Shown here: piece by piece, positions 9,367 to 17,136 of the stretch
Position numbering within the stretch: position 1 is the first letter of the stretch
Layout: each line of letters starts with the position of its first letter
From: Pseudomonas plecoglossicida NBRC 103162 = DSM 15088
GTDB taxonomy: Bacteria > Pseudomonadota > Gammaproteobacteria > Pseudomonadales > Pseudomonadaceae
Direction: 5' to 3'
Length of the DNA: 64,000 nt
Assembly (NCBI RefSeq): GCF_000730665.1
Contig: NZ_BBIV01000004.1
Span: 62,001 to 126,000 of the forward strand
The notes under the pieces: model-generated
Seen by the model: only the letters and a program-made list of their open reading frames with translations
Database searches by the model: none
What the model was told of the DNA's origin: nothing
Program-made: the position numbers and the translations under genes

Positions 9367-10869
9367 ATGAGCGACCTCAAGACCGAAGCGCAAGACCTGC
9401 AACAGGAAGAAAATGCCCTGATCGCCCTGCGCAAGGAAAAACTTGCCGCCGAGCGCGCCAAGGGCAACGCCTTCCCCAACGACTTCCGTCGCGACAGCTA
9501 CTGCAACGACCTGCAGAAGCAATACGCGGACAAGACCAAGGAAGAGCTGGAAGCAGCCGCGATCCCGGTCAAGGTCGCCGGCCGCATCATGCTCAACCGT
9601 GGTTCGTTCATGGTCATCCAGGACATGACTGGCCGCATCCAGGTCTACGTCAACCGCAAGACCCTGCCGGAGGAAACCCTGGCCGCAGTCAAGACCTGGG
9701 ACCTGGGCGACATCATCAGCGCCGAAGGCACCCTGGCCCGTTCCGGCAAGGGCGACCTGTACGTCGAAATGACCAACGTGCGCCTGCTGACCAAGTCGCT
9801 GCGCCCGCTGCCCGACAAGCACCACGGCCTGACCGACACCGAGCAGCGCTACCGCCAGCGCTACGTCGACCTGATGGTCAACGAGGAAACCCGCAACACC
9901 TTCCGCGTGCGCTCGCAGGTGATCTCGCACATCCGCAAGTTCCTCATCGAGCGCGACTTCCTCGAAGTCGAGACGCCGATGCTGCAGACCATCCCGGGTG
10001 GTGCCGCGGCCAAGCCGTTCGAAACCCACCACAATGCCCTGGACATGGCCATGTTCCTGCGTATCGCGCCGGAGCTGTACCTCAAGCGCCTTGTCGTTGG
10101 TGGTTTCGAGAAAGTGTTCGAGATCAACCGCAACTTCCGTAACGAAGGCGTTTCGACCCGACACAACCCCGAGTTCACCATGCTCGAGTTCTACCAGGCC
10201 TACGCCGACTACCGCGACAACATGGACCTCACCGAGGAACTGTTCCGCGAGCTGGCGCTGCTGGTACTGGGCACCACCGACGTGCCGTATGGCGACAAGG
10301 TATTCCACTTCGGTGAGCCGTTCGCACGCCTGTCGGTGTTCGATTCGATCCTCAAGTACAACCCTGAGCTGACCGCCGCCGACCTGCAGGACGTCGACCG
10401 CGCCCGCGACATCGCCAAGAAGGCCGGTGCCAAGGTGCTCGGCCACGAAGGCCTGGGCAAGCTGCAGGTGATGATTTTCGAAGAGCTGGTCGAGCACAAG
10501 CTGGAGCAGCCGCACTTCATCACCGAGTACCCGTTCGAAGTCTCGCCGCTGGCCCGTCGCAACGACGACAACCCGGCCGTGACCGACCGCTTCGAGCTGT
10601 TCATCGGCGGCCGCGAGATCGCCAACGCCTACTCCGAGCTCAACGATGCCGAAGACCAGGCCGAACGCTTCCTGGCCCAGGTGGCCGAGAAGGACGCCGG
10701 TGACGACGAAGCCATGCACTATGACGCCGACTTCGTGCGTGCGCTGGAGTACGGCATGCCGCCGACCGCAGGCGAGGGCATCGGTATCGACCGCCTGGTG
10801 ATGCTGCTGACCAACTCGCCGTCGATTCGCGATGTGATCCTGTTCCCGCACATGCGCCCACAGGCCTGA
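9367..10869 (+). CDS. lysS: Lysyl-tRNA synthetase, class II
   Basis: The 500-residue protein matches bacterial class II LysRS. An N-terminal OB-fold anticodon-binding domain (about 55-170, [22 protein letters not shown]) precedes the catalytic core. Class II motif 2 is visible as [18 protein letters not shown], and motif 3 near the C-terminus as [20 protein letters not shown]. It charges tRNA-Lys in the cytoplasm. The gene lies 93 bases after prfB on the same strand and is closed by a clear terminator, so prfB-lysS is probably one transcription unit. Confidence 0.98.
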   Translation: MSDLKTEAQDLQQEENALIALRKEKLAAERAKGNAFPNDFRRDSYCNDLQKQYADKTKEELEAAAIPVKVAGRIMLNRGSFMVIQDMTGRIQVYVNRKTLPEETLAAVKTWDLGDIISAEGTLARSGKGDLYVEMTNVRLLTKSLRPLPDKHHGLTDTEQRYRQRYVDLMVNEETRNTFRVRSQVISHIRKFLIERDFLEVETPMLQTIPGGAAAKPFETHHNALDMAMFLRIAPELYLKRLVVGGFEKVFEINRNFRNEGVSTRHNPEFTMLEFYQAYADYRDNMDLTEELFRELALLVLGTTDVPYGDKVFHFGEPFARLSVFDSILKYNPELTAADLQDVDRARDIAKKAGAKVLGHEGLGKLQVMIFEELVEHKLEQPHFITEYPFEVSPLARRNDDNPAVTDRFELFIGGREIANAYSELNDAEDQAERFLAQVAEKDAGDDEAMHYDADFVRALEYGMPPTAGEGIGIDRLVMLLTNSPSIRDVILFPHMRPQA

Positions 10870-10880
10870 GTGAACTGAAC

Positions 10881-10906
10881 AAGCCGCCTTTCGAGGCGGC
10901 TTTTTC
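10881..10906 (+). terminator. Rho-independent terminator of lysS
   Basis: AAGCCGCC and GGCGGCTT form an 8-base stem around TTTCGA, followed directly by TTTTTC. Confidence 0.9.
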
Positions 10907-10934
10907 TTGCCTGAAGGCTTATGTTGTCATTACT

Positions 10935-11000
10935 GGCCTCATCGCCGGCAAGCCGGCTCCCACGGGACCTTGTGGGAGCCGGCTTGTCGGCGATGAGGTC
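10935..11000. repeat. Paired inverted REP elements
   Basis: GGCCTCATCGCCGGCAAGCC, GGCTCCCAC and their reverse complement face each other across a loop of about 10 bases. Each arm also contains the smaller GCCGGC palindrome. The pair lies between lysS and the TetR gene. Confidence 0.85.
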
Positions 11001-11040
11001 GGTACAGACAGCCGACGACTCGAACGATGAGGTATTCAGA

Positions 11041-11757
11041 GTGACACCCGCAATGCCCCACCAAGGCGCCGCCGGCATCGCCAGTGCCGTCGCCGAAAAC
11101 GTGCAATACCAAGGCCGCAAGACCGCCCGTCAAGGCAGCGAGCAGCGCCGTCAGCTCATCCTCGACGCCGCCATGCGCATCGTCGTGCGTGATGGCGTGC
11201 GTGGCGTGCGTCACCGCGCCGTGGCAGCCGAGGCCGGCGTGCCGCTGTCCGCCACCACCTATTACTTCAAGGATATCGAGGACCTGCTCACCGATACCTT
11301 CGCCCAGTACGTCGAGCGCAGCGCTGCCTACATGGCCAAGCTCTGGGCCAACACCGAGGTGGTGTTGCGCCAGTTGCTCGCCCAGGGCGACGGCAGCGCG
11401 CACTCCCGGGCGCGGCTGGCCGACGAAGTGGCGCGCATGACCGCCGACTATGTTTCACGCCAATTGCTCACCCGCCGCGACTTCCTCATGGCCGAGCAGG
11501 CCTTCCGCCAGGAGGCGCTGTTGTGCCCGCGGCTGGCCGAGCTGGTGTGCGCCCATGAGCAGATCCTGCTGCATGGCACGCGGCAATTGCTTCAGGTCGT
11601 CGGCTCTCGGCAACCGGAGCAGGACGCCCAGATGTTGACGGCGATAATCGAGCAGATGGAATATCAGGGCCTGCTCAAGGATGCCGATGCACAGGCCGAT
11701 GGGCAGATGCTCGCTATGCTTACCCGTTACCTGCACCTGGTGTTGGCATCGGCCTGA
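11041..11757 (+). CDS. TetR-family transcriptional regulator
   Basis: An N-terminal helix-turn-helix domain is clear (RRQLILDAAMRIVVRDG, then VRHRAVAAEAGVPLSATTYYF, the recognition helix ending in the family YYF signature). It is followed by a helical ligand-binding region of about 170 residues. The chosen start is GTG 11041, preceded by GATGAGG at a spacing of 8; ATG 11053 is the alternative. A longer in-frame ATG at 10921 would run through the REP pair and is unlikely. Its target is unknown. The downstream lipoprotein gene starts 29 bases later on the same strand, so the two may be co-transcribed. Confidence 0.85.
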   Translation: MTPAMPHQGAAGIASAVAENVQYQGRKTARQGSEQRRQLILDAAMRIVVRDGVRGVRHRAVAAEAGVPLSATTYYFKDIEDLLTDTFAQYVERSAAYMAKLWANTEVVLRQLLAQGDGSAHSRARLADEVARMTADYVSRQLLTRRDFLMAEQAFRQEALLCPRLAELVCAHEQILLHGTRQLLQVVGSRQPEQDAQMLTAIIEQMEYQGLLKDADAQADGQMLAMLTRYLHLVLASA

Positions 11758-11786
11758 GCCGTGATCGACCTTTCAAGGAGAACCTG

Positions 11787-12335
11787 ATGAAAGCCTGGCG
11801 TGTGGTGTTGTTGACGTTGTCATTCCTGCTGCTGGGCGGTTGTCTGGTGACCTTCCATGAGCCGTTGCCGAGCAACCAGGCGGCGCCCAAGGCCCTCTTG
11901 GGCAAGTGGCGCTGCAAGGATGCCTGGGGCGAGCCGCTGCAGCTGGTGATCAGCCGCAGTGGCGCCGATGCCTACAAGGCAGTGGCCACGGCCAAGGGCA
12001 AGAAGCCTGAAGAATATGTGTTTACCGTCTCGCGCCACGGCAACCGCTGGTACCTGTCGGCCGGGGTGCCGAAACGCCTGGGCGGCAATTTCCTGATTGG
12101 CGGCTTCGACATCGTCGATGGCAAGGAGCTGGTGGTCTACAACCTCGATGTCGAGCAGGTGCAGCAGGCGGTCGAGAAGAAAGAACTGACCGGACGCGGT
12201 ACCGAAGTGCCGGAGGGCAACGGCGCCGGCGTGCTGATCGACAGCCCGGCGGCGCGGGTACTGGCCTACCTGGATGACCCGGCCAATTCCGACCTGTTCG
12301 TCGAGGTGGCGCGCTTCCAGCGCTCCGGCAAATGA
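11787..12335 (+). CDS. Hypothetical lipoprotein
   Basis: The start ATG follows CAAGGAGAACCTG. The N-terminus is a lipoprotein signal peptide (hydrophobic VVLLTLSFLLLGGC) with the lipidated cysteine at residue 19. The mature part of about 160 residues holds a compact beta-rich region (GKWRCKDAWGEPLQLVISRSG, YVFTVSRHGNRWYLSAG). The residue after the cysteine is Leu, with no inner-membrane retention Asp, so outer-membrane sorting is expected. I do not recognise a named family. The gene lies 29 bases after the TetR gene and is followed by a REP pair. Confidence 0.8.
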   Translation: MKAWRVVLLTLSFLLLGGCLVTFHEPLPSNQAAPKALLGKWRCKDAWGEPLQLVISRSGADAYKAVATAKGKKPEEYVFTVSRHGNRWYLSAGVPKRLGGNFLIGGFDIVDGKELVVYNLDVEQVQQAVEKKELTGRGTEVPEGNGAGVLIDSPAARVLAYLDDPANSDLFVEVARFQRSGK

Positions 12336-12342
12336 CCGTGCG

Positions 12343-12439
12343 GGCCTCATCGCCGCGGTTCGTCGCCACGACAAGCCGGCTCCCACACGGACCCTGTAGG
12401 AGCCGGCTTGTCGTGGCGACGAACCGCGTCGATGAGGCC
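12343..12439. repeat. Paired REP elements, long-arm variant
   Basis: The two arms share GGCCTCATCG, CGCGGTTCGTCGCCACGACAAG and CCGGCTCC with their reverse complement. Compared with the standard REP, the central GCCGGCAAG is replaced by a longer CGCGGTTCGTCGCCACGACAAG segment in both arms. Confidence 0.8.
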
Positions 12440-12473
12440 GGTACAGGCGCCCTGTTCTAGAAAGGAGTCCCCG

Positions 12474-13751
12474 GTGGACGAGTACCAGCTGACCATCCGC
12501 ACCCTGTCCGACCGCATCGTCGCGGCGCAGACCCCGATCCGCGTGCTCGACGCCGTGAAATGGGACGACAGCATCCGCCAGGGCTTCCTCAAGGCCAAGG
12601 GCAAGGAGCCGCCAGCGGTGGACCGCGCCTATTACCAGTCGCGCCCGCTGTCGTTCGACTCCAGCGCGGTCAAGGCCGAGTTCCAGAGCATCGAGCGCGA
12701 CATCACCCGCCAACTGGGCCAGTTCAACCCGGTCGGGCAGATCATGCGGCGCATGTGCAAGGAGTACCGCATGGTGGTGCGTATGCTCGAAGCGCGTGGC
12801 ACCGAAGACTTCGGCCTGATCTCCCAGGAACTGTATGGTGCCGCCTCCGATGCCTTCCACGCTGGCGACCCGACCCTGGCCGACCTGGGGCTGATGCTGT
12901 CGGACTACCTGAACAACATCGATGGCCGCGGCGACCTCAAGGACGAGCCGAAGAACCTCACCGCCAAGGAAGCCGTGAATATCCTCCAGCAGCGGCTGAA
13001 CAAGGTGTTCGGCGAGGCCGAGGAAACCATCCGCGTGTTCGAGTCCGACGGTATCGTCGCCGATGCGGCGGCGGGTGCCGACTACATCAAGATCCGCAGC
13101 GACGCCATGTTCAACAGCCGCGATGTACGCGCGCTGGAAGTGCATGAAGGGCTGGTGCACGTGGGCACCACGCTCAATGGCCTGAACCAGCCGATCTGCA
13201 CCTTCCTGGCCAAGGGCCCGCCCTCGTCGACGGTGACCCAGGAAGGCCTGGCGATCCTCATGGAGGTGATCGCCTTCGCTTCCTATCCCAGCCGCCTGCG
13301 CAAGCTCACCAACCGCACCCGCGCCATCCACATGGTCGAGGAGGGCGCCGACTTCCTGCAGGTCTTCGGCTTCTTCCGCGAGCAGGGCTTCGAGATGGCG
13401 CAGAGCTACAGCAATGCCAGCCGGGTGTTCCGCGGCTCGGTGCCCAATGGCCTGCCTTTCACCAAGGACTTGTCCTATCTCAAGGGTTTCATCATGGTTT
13501 ACAACTACATTCAGTTGGCCGTGAAGAAGGGCAAGCTCGAGCAGATTCCGCTGTTGTTCTGCGGCAAGACCACCCTGGAAGACATGCGCACCTTGCGTCA
13601 GCTGGTCGAAGAGGGCCTGGTCGAACCGCCCAAGTACTTGCCCGAACAGTTCCGCGACCTCAATGCGCTGTCGGCATGGATGTGCTTCTCCAACTTCCTC
13701 AACCACCTGAGCCTGGATCGCATTGAAGCCGACTACGCGAACATTCTCTGA
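12474..13751 (+). CDS. DUF1704 / QEGLA-motif protein, putative zinc metalloprotease
   Basis: I chose GTG 12474 because AAAGGAG lies 6 bases upstream; an earlier in-frame ATG sits inside the REP pair. The 425-residue product has HEGLVH at residues 224-229, an HExxxH zinc site, and the family TQEGLA motif with E257 28 residues further on, a plausible third ligand. In bacteria the family carries the annotation flavohemoglobin expression-modulating QEGLA motif protein. DUF1704 also includes the eukaryotic tubulin carboxypeptidase MATCAP, which uses the same HExxxH arrangement. The natural substrate in bacteria is unknown. The end overlaps the next gene by 29 bases. Confidence 0.85.
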   Translation: MDEYQLTIRTLSDRIVAAQTPIRVLDAVKWDDSIRQGFLKAKGKEPPAVDRAYYQSRPLSFDSSAVKAEFQSIERDITRQLGQFNPVGQIMRRMCKEYRMVVRMLEARGTEDFGLISQELYGAASDAFHAGDPTLADLGLMLSDYLNNIDGRGDLKDEPKNLTAKEAVNILQQRLNKVFGEAEETIRVFESDGIVADAAAGADYIKIRSDAMFNSRDVRALEVHEGLVHVGTTLNGLNQPICTFLAKGPPSSTVTQEGLAILMEVIAFASYPSRLRKLTNRTRAIHMVEEGADFLQVFGFFREQGFEMAQSYSNASRVFRGSVPNGLPFTKDLSYLKGFIMVYNYIQLAVKKGKLEQIPLLFCGKTTLEDMRTLRQLVEEGLVEPPKYLPEQFRDLNALSAWMCFSNFLNHLSLDRIEADYANIL

Positions 13752-14646
13752 GCGCTGCCGCCTGCTGGTCCTGGGCTTGCTCCTGCTGGGGCTTGGTGGT
13801 TGCAGCAGCCTGCTGTTCTACCCCGAACCGGGCCAGGCGTTCACCCCCTTGCGGGCCAAGCTCGATTACCGCGACGTGCACCTCACGACTGCCGATGGCG
13901 TGCGCCTGCACGGGTGGTGGCTGCCGGCCAAGGCGGGGGTCGCGGTCAAGGGCACGGTGCTGCACCTGCATGGCAATGGCGGCAACTTGCCTGGGCACCT
14001 TGGAGGCAGCTACTGGCTACCGGAGCAGGGTTACCAGGTGCTGATGATCGACTACCGTGGCTACGGCCTGTCCGAGGGCGAGCCTGGCTTGCCGGAAGTC
14101 TACGAGGACATCGCCGCGGCCATGACCTGGCTCGACCAAGCCCCCGAGGTCAAGGGCAAGCCCTTGGTACTGCTGGGCCAGAGCTTGGGAGGGGCGATGG
14201 CCATCCACTACCTGGCAGCCCACCCGGAACAACGGCAGCGTTTCAGCGCCCTGGTGTTCGATGGCGTGCCGGCCAGTTATCGTGGCGTCGGCCGCTACGC
14301 GCTCAGCACTTCGTGGCTGACCTGGCCGCTGCAGGTGCCGCTGTCCTGGCTGGTGCCGGACGGCGACAGCGCGATTCGTTCGGTCGAGCGCCTGAGCACC
14401 CCGCCCAAGCTGTTCTTTCACAGCATCGACGACAACCTGGTGCCGATGGACAGCGGCATACGCCTCTACCAGCACGCCCCGCCACCGCGGGTGTTGCAAC
14501 TGACCCGCGGCGGCCACGTGCAGACCTTCGCAGACCCGGTATGGCGCCAGGTGATGCTGCGTTTCCTGGATGATCCCAGCCATTTCAACGGCCTGCGGCG
14601 GCTCGCCGAAGTGCCCAACTACCCTGACGAGAAGAACAAGCAATGA
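13723..14646 (+). CDS. Alpha/beta hydrolase, predicted lipoprotein
   Basis: The start lies inside the end of the DUF1704 gene (29-base overlap). This start is supported because the N-terminus it gives is a good lipoprotein signal peptide (CRLLVLGLLLLGLGGC, lipid cysteine near residue 27). The mature part is an alpha/beta hydrolase: oxyanion segment LHLHGNGGN, nucleophile elbow GQSLGG, an acid at DDNLVPMDSG, and a late His in RGGHVQTF. Substrate cannot be told; the closest general description is BEM46/YtxM-like serine hydrolase. The last bases overlap the next start (ATGA). Confidence 0.87.
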   Translation: MKPTTRTFSERCRLLVLGLLLLGLGGCSSLLFYPEPGQAFTPLRAKLDYRDVHLTTADGVRLHGWWLPAKAGVAVKGTVLHLHGNGGNLPGHLGGSYWLPEQGYQVLMIDYRGYGLSEGEPGLPEVYEDIAAAMTWLDQAPEVKGKPLVLLGQSLGGAMAIHYLAAHPEQRQRFSALVFDGVPASYRGVGRYALSTSWLTWPLQVPLSWLVPDGDSAIRSVERLSTPPKLFFHSIDDNLVPMDSGIRLYQHAPPPRVLQLTRGGHVQTFADPVWRQVMLRFLDDPSHFNGLRRLAEVPNYPDEKNKQ

Positions 14647-14969
14647 GTGAAGAACGCAACGCCATCCCACTGATCCTGACCGGTATCGGCAGCATCGTCG
14701 TGACGGTGGGAGCCCTCTGGTACTACGGCTACCTGCATTTCGCCAAACCCGAGGATGCGCTGCTGCTGCAGGATTTCACCATGCTCAAGACCATTCCTGG
14801 CGAGGACTACAAGGTATCCCTCGACCCGGCGGCGCAGGTGGCGCAGTGCGTGGATGGCGTGCTGGTGCTGTTCGATACCGAGCAGAAAGGATTGACCGGA
14901 GTACTGGTCGACAACCGCAAGCGGGCGGTGCGCTGCATGGGCGAGGAGACGCCGCAGCAAGTGCAGTGA
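14643..14969 (+). CDS. Small membrane-anchored hypothetical protein
   Basis: The 108-residue product has one N-terminal hydrophobic helix (IPLILTGIGSIVVTVGALWYYGYLHF) and a soluble tail with two cysteines (AQCVDGVLV and AVRCMGE) that could form a disulfide. It overlaps the hydrolase stop by four bases, so the two proteins are probably made together. No family was recognised. Confidence 0.75.
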   Translation: MSEERNAIPLILTGIGSIVVTVGALWYYGYLHFAKPEDALLLQDFTMLKTIPGEDYKVSLDPAAQVAQCVDGVLVLFDTEQKGLTGVLVDNRKRAVRCMGEETPQQVQ

Positions 14970-14973
14970 TGCG

Positions 14974-15073
14974 ACCGGCCTTATCGCTGGCAAGCCGGCT
15001 CCCACAGGTACTCCACAAGCCTTGAATATCGTGGAGAACCCTGTGGGAGCCGGCTTGCCGGCGATAGGGCCGG
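14974..15073. repeat. Paired inverted REP elements
   Basis: CCGGCCTTATCGCTGGCAAG with CCGGCTCCCACAGG faces its reverse complement CCTGTGGGAGCCGGCTTGCC plus GGCGATAGGGCCGG. The spacer is about 38 bases. It sits between convergent genes and may stop transcription from both sides. Confidence 0.85.
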
Positions 15074-15091
15074 TACAGCCAATGAAAAACC

Positions 15092-15883
15092 TTATTGCTG
15101 GATCTGGCTAACCGAACGCGGTGCCACCGGCTGGTTGTCATTGGAAATGGTCACCTCCACCCGGCGGTTCTGCGCACGCCCCGAATTGTTCGAGTTGTCC
15201 GCCACCGGATACTCCTTGCCATACCCCTGGGCGACGATGCGCGCCGGGTCCACGCCGGCCCGTACCAATGCCATGCGCACGGCAGCGGCGCGGCGCTCGG
15301 ACAGGGTCTGGTTGTAGTTGGCCGAACCTACGCTGTCGGTGTATCCCTCGACGCTCACCTTGCGCTCCGGATTCTCCTGGAGGAACTGCGCCAGCTTGGT
15401 GACGTTCGGGTAGGCATTGCTCTTGAGGTTGGCCTTGTTGAAGTCGAACAGCACGTCGCCGAAGGTCACCAGGGTACCGCGGTCAGTCTGCTTGGCGTTG
15501 AGGCTGTCCTGCAGCTTGGCGATCTGCGCATCGCGGGCGTCGAGCTTGGCCTTGGCGCGATCGGCCGAGGCGTTCTTCAGTTCGTTTTCGGCGGTGCGCA
15601 GGGCGATGGTCTGCTTGGCCACTTCGACGCGCTGGTTGGTCAGGTAGGCCAGCTGATCCACCTGCCGGGTGTCCTCGCGTTCCATGAAGGCCTTGTCGGC
15701 CTTGTTCAGCGAGTCCTGGGCGTCCTTGGTTTCAAGCGCGGCGACCTTGCTCGACTGCGGGTCGCTCTGCAGCGCCGAGAAGTTGGTGCGGGCCGATTCC
15801 AGGTTCGGGTTCGGGTCATGGGAGCAGGCAGCGAGGCTGACGCTCAGGGCCAGCAGGGCGGGAATCATGATGGGGTTGCGCAT
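15092..15883 (-). CDS. OmpA-family peptidoglycan-binding lipoprotein
   Basis: The chosen ATG (15883) has AAAGG 9 bases upstream; an ATG 3 codons earlier has no room for a ribosome site. The signal peptide ends in the lipobox LAAC. Residues about 25-140 are helical with a DUF4398-like pattern, and the C-terminal 120 residues are an OmpA domain (DVLFDFNKANLKSNA, VSVEGYTDSVGSANYNQTLS, ERRAAAVRMAL, RRVEVTI). Such proteins tie the outer membrane to peptidoglycan. It lies downstream of a DUF4398 lipoprotein, and the two probably form an operon. Confidence 0.9.
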   Translation of the reverse strand: MRNPIMIPALLALSVSLAACSHDPNPNLESARTNFSALQSDPQSSKVAALETKDAQDSLNKADKAFMEREDTRQVDQLAYLTNQRVEVAKQTIALRTAENELKNASADRAKAKLDARDAQIAKLQDSLNAKQTDRGTLVTFGDVLFDFNKANLKSNAYPNVTKLAQFLQENPERKVSVEGYTDSVGSANYNQTLSERRAAAVRMALVRAGVDPARIVAQGYGKEYPVADNSNNSGRAQNRRVEVTISNDNQPVAPRSVSQIQQ

Positions 15884-15932
15884 AATGTTCATCCTTTGAT
15901 CGATTGCGAAGGCTCAAGTCGACGTGCCGCGC

Positions 15933-16346
15933 TCACTGAGCGCTGCGCATGCCTTCCTGACGCACGTCCTGGGCACCCTGGCGGGCTTCCTGCAAAGCCT
16001 TCTCGGCCTTGGCCGCCTGGGCCTTGCGTTCGGCGAGGCGGGCATCCCATTCGGCCTGCTCGGCCAGACGCTTGGCTTCGTCGTACTGCTTGTCGTGCAT
16101 GGCGATTTCGGCCTGTTTGAACTTGTCCTGGGCGGCTTTCATTTCCACGGCAGCGAATTCGGTACCGCCAGCACTGACGGCAGAATTCACGGCGGACTGG
16201 GTCACGGCGTACTGCTCGGTGGGTGGATTGCCGGCACAGCCGGCCAGAACCAGGCTACTGCCCAGGGCCAGCGCGGCCAGCTTGAGTCTGCGCACATGTG
16301 GGGATGAGGTGTTTGCGGTGCGGGTCTTCATGATGGTCAGCTCCAT
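15933..16346 (-). CDS. DUF4398 domain lipoprotein
   Basis: A lipoprotein signal peptide ends in LVLAGC. The mature part is an alpha-helical, alanine/glutamate/lysine-rich coiled coil (YAVTQSAVNSAV, EMKAAQDKFKQAEIAMHDKQYDEAKRLAEQAEWDARLAE), the hallmark of DUF4398. Both ATG 16346 (after AGGAG, spacing 7) and ATG 16331 (after GGAG, spacing 9) have ribosome sites, so the true start is open. It precedes the OmpA lipoprotein, whose N-terminal half resembles it, suggesting a helical partnership in the periplasm. Confidence 0.85.
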   Translation of the reverse strand: MELTIMKTRTANTSSPHVRRLKLAALALGSSLVLAGCAGNPPTEQYAVTQSAVNSAVSAGGTEFAAVEMKAAQDKFKQAEIAMHDKQYDEAKRLAEQAEWDARLAERKAQAAKAEKALQEARQGAQDVRQEGMRSAQ

Positions 16347-16583
16347 TGGATCACTCCTGAAAAACGACGATATCCGTAGCAGTCAATCGCTCAATCCCTG
16401 GCTTCAGTCCGCACTTGCGCCGAACGGTGCACGACAGCAGCTGTGCAGGGTTTTAGCGTGATGGCTATTGGCTGGGACTGAAGGCGTTTTTGAATGGTTC
16501 AGAAAAATTGTCGGGGCTGGCCGACGACATCGGGCTGCGCAGGCAATCGCTGCGGCGGGGAATGTTCGAGGGAGGAAGGGATG

Positions 16584-16610
16584 GTTCCGGGCCGTGACAA
16601 CGCCCGGAAC
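16584..16610 (-). terminator. Possible terminator hairpin after the 16623-16967 gene
   Basis: GTTCCGGGC and GCCCGGAAC form a perfect 9-base stem a few bases after the minus-strand stop. The following bases are pyrimidine-rich but not a clean T-run. The rest of the gap up to 16347 shows no recognisable gene and should hold the DUF4398 promoter. Confidence 0.45.
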
Positions 16611-16622
16611 CCAGGGTGGGCC

Positions 16623-16967
16623 TCAATTGCCGCTGTCATCGCCGGGGTTGCTGAGGTCGTGCAGATGGCGGCGTGAGAGGGCCAGGAAGCGGGGTGTGGA
16701 GCCGATGTCCTCGAACAGCGGGTCGCCTTGTTCGTCAGTCGAAATGACCTTGCGGCCCTGCACGTAGGGGAAGCTGGCTTCCAGTTCCTCCAGGGCGGCG
16801 GCCACCAGTTCGCCAAGCAGTTCCTCGGCGGTGCGTTTGGGGTACATGTCGATGAGCGCGGCCAGGCGCGCTTCGGACTCCAGGTCCAGGTGCAAGGTGT
16901 GGCCGGTGGGGCTCAGGCTGCCTGCGGCATTCTGCTCCCAGTGCTGGGCGAGTTCGCGGATTTTCAT
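16623..16967 (-). CDS. Conserved Pseudomonas protein (often labelled type 1 pili tip component)
   Basis: The start ATG 16967 follows AGAGGTCACC. The 114-residue protein has no signal peptide or membrane segment. It has a helical region resembling a small DNA-binding or adaptor fold (RLAALIDMYPKRTAEELLGELVAAALEELEASFPYVQG) and a polar C-terminal end. Annotations of similar Pseudomonas proteins as pilus tip or pilin assembly components are from memory, and I see nothing in the sequence that proves them. It is divergent from ppc. Confidence 0.75.
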   Translation of the reverse strand: MKIRELAQHWEQNAAGSLSPTGHTLHLDLESEARLAALIDMYPKRTAEELLGELVAAALEELEASFPYVQGRKVISTDEQGDPLFEDIGSTPRFLALSRRHLHDLSNPGDDSGN

Positions 16968-17136
16968 GGTGACCTCTGTGGACGCCTGCAAAGGCTGCAA
17001 TGCTTGGGACTGCTCTGTTCTAACTTTAGTTTGCTTTGCCCGATCACGGCTTGCCATGACGCCTTGCCTGTGGGCACTCTTGGGGCATGCAGTCACCTGA
17101 GCAGCGCGCGGGCGAGCCGCGCCGAAGAGAGGGCCA

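Noticed and set aside
8215..10851. Open frame of 878 codons on the minus strand opposite prfB and lysS
   Set aside because: It has low-complexity composition, no motif and no ribosome site, and lies wholly within conserved plus-strand genes.
10921..11040. Upstream N-terminal extension of the TetR gene
   Set aside because: It would translate through the REP pair, and GTG 11041 has a good ribosome site.
10935..15073. Repeated palindromes that could be taken for a CRISPR array
   Set aside because: Spacing is irregular and genes lie between copies; each is an inverted REP pair, not direct repeats with unique spacers.
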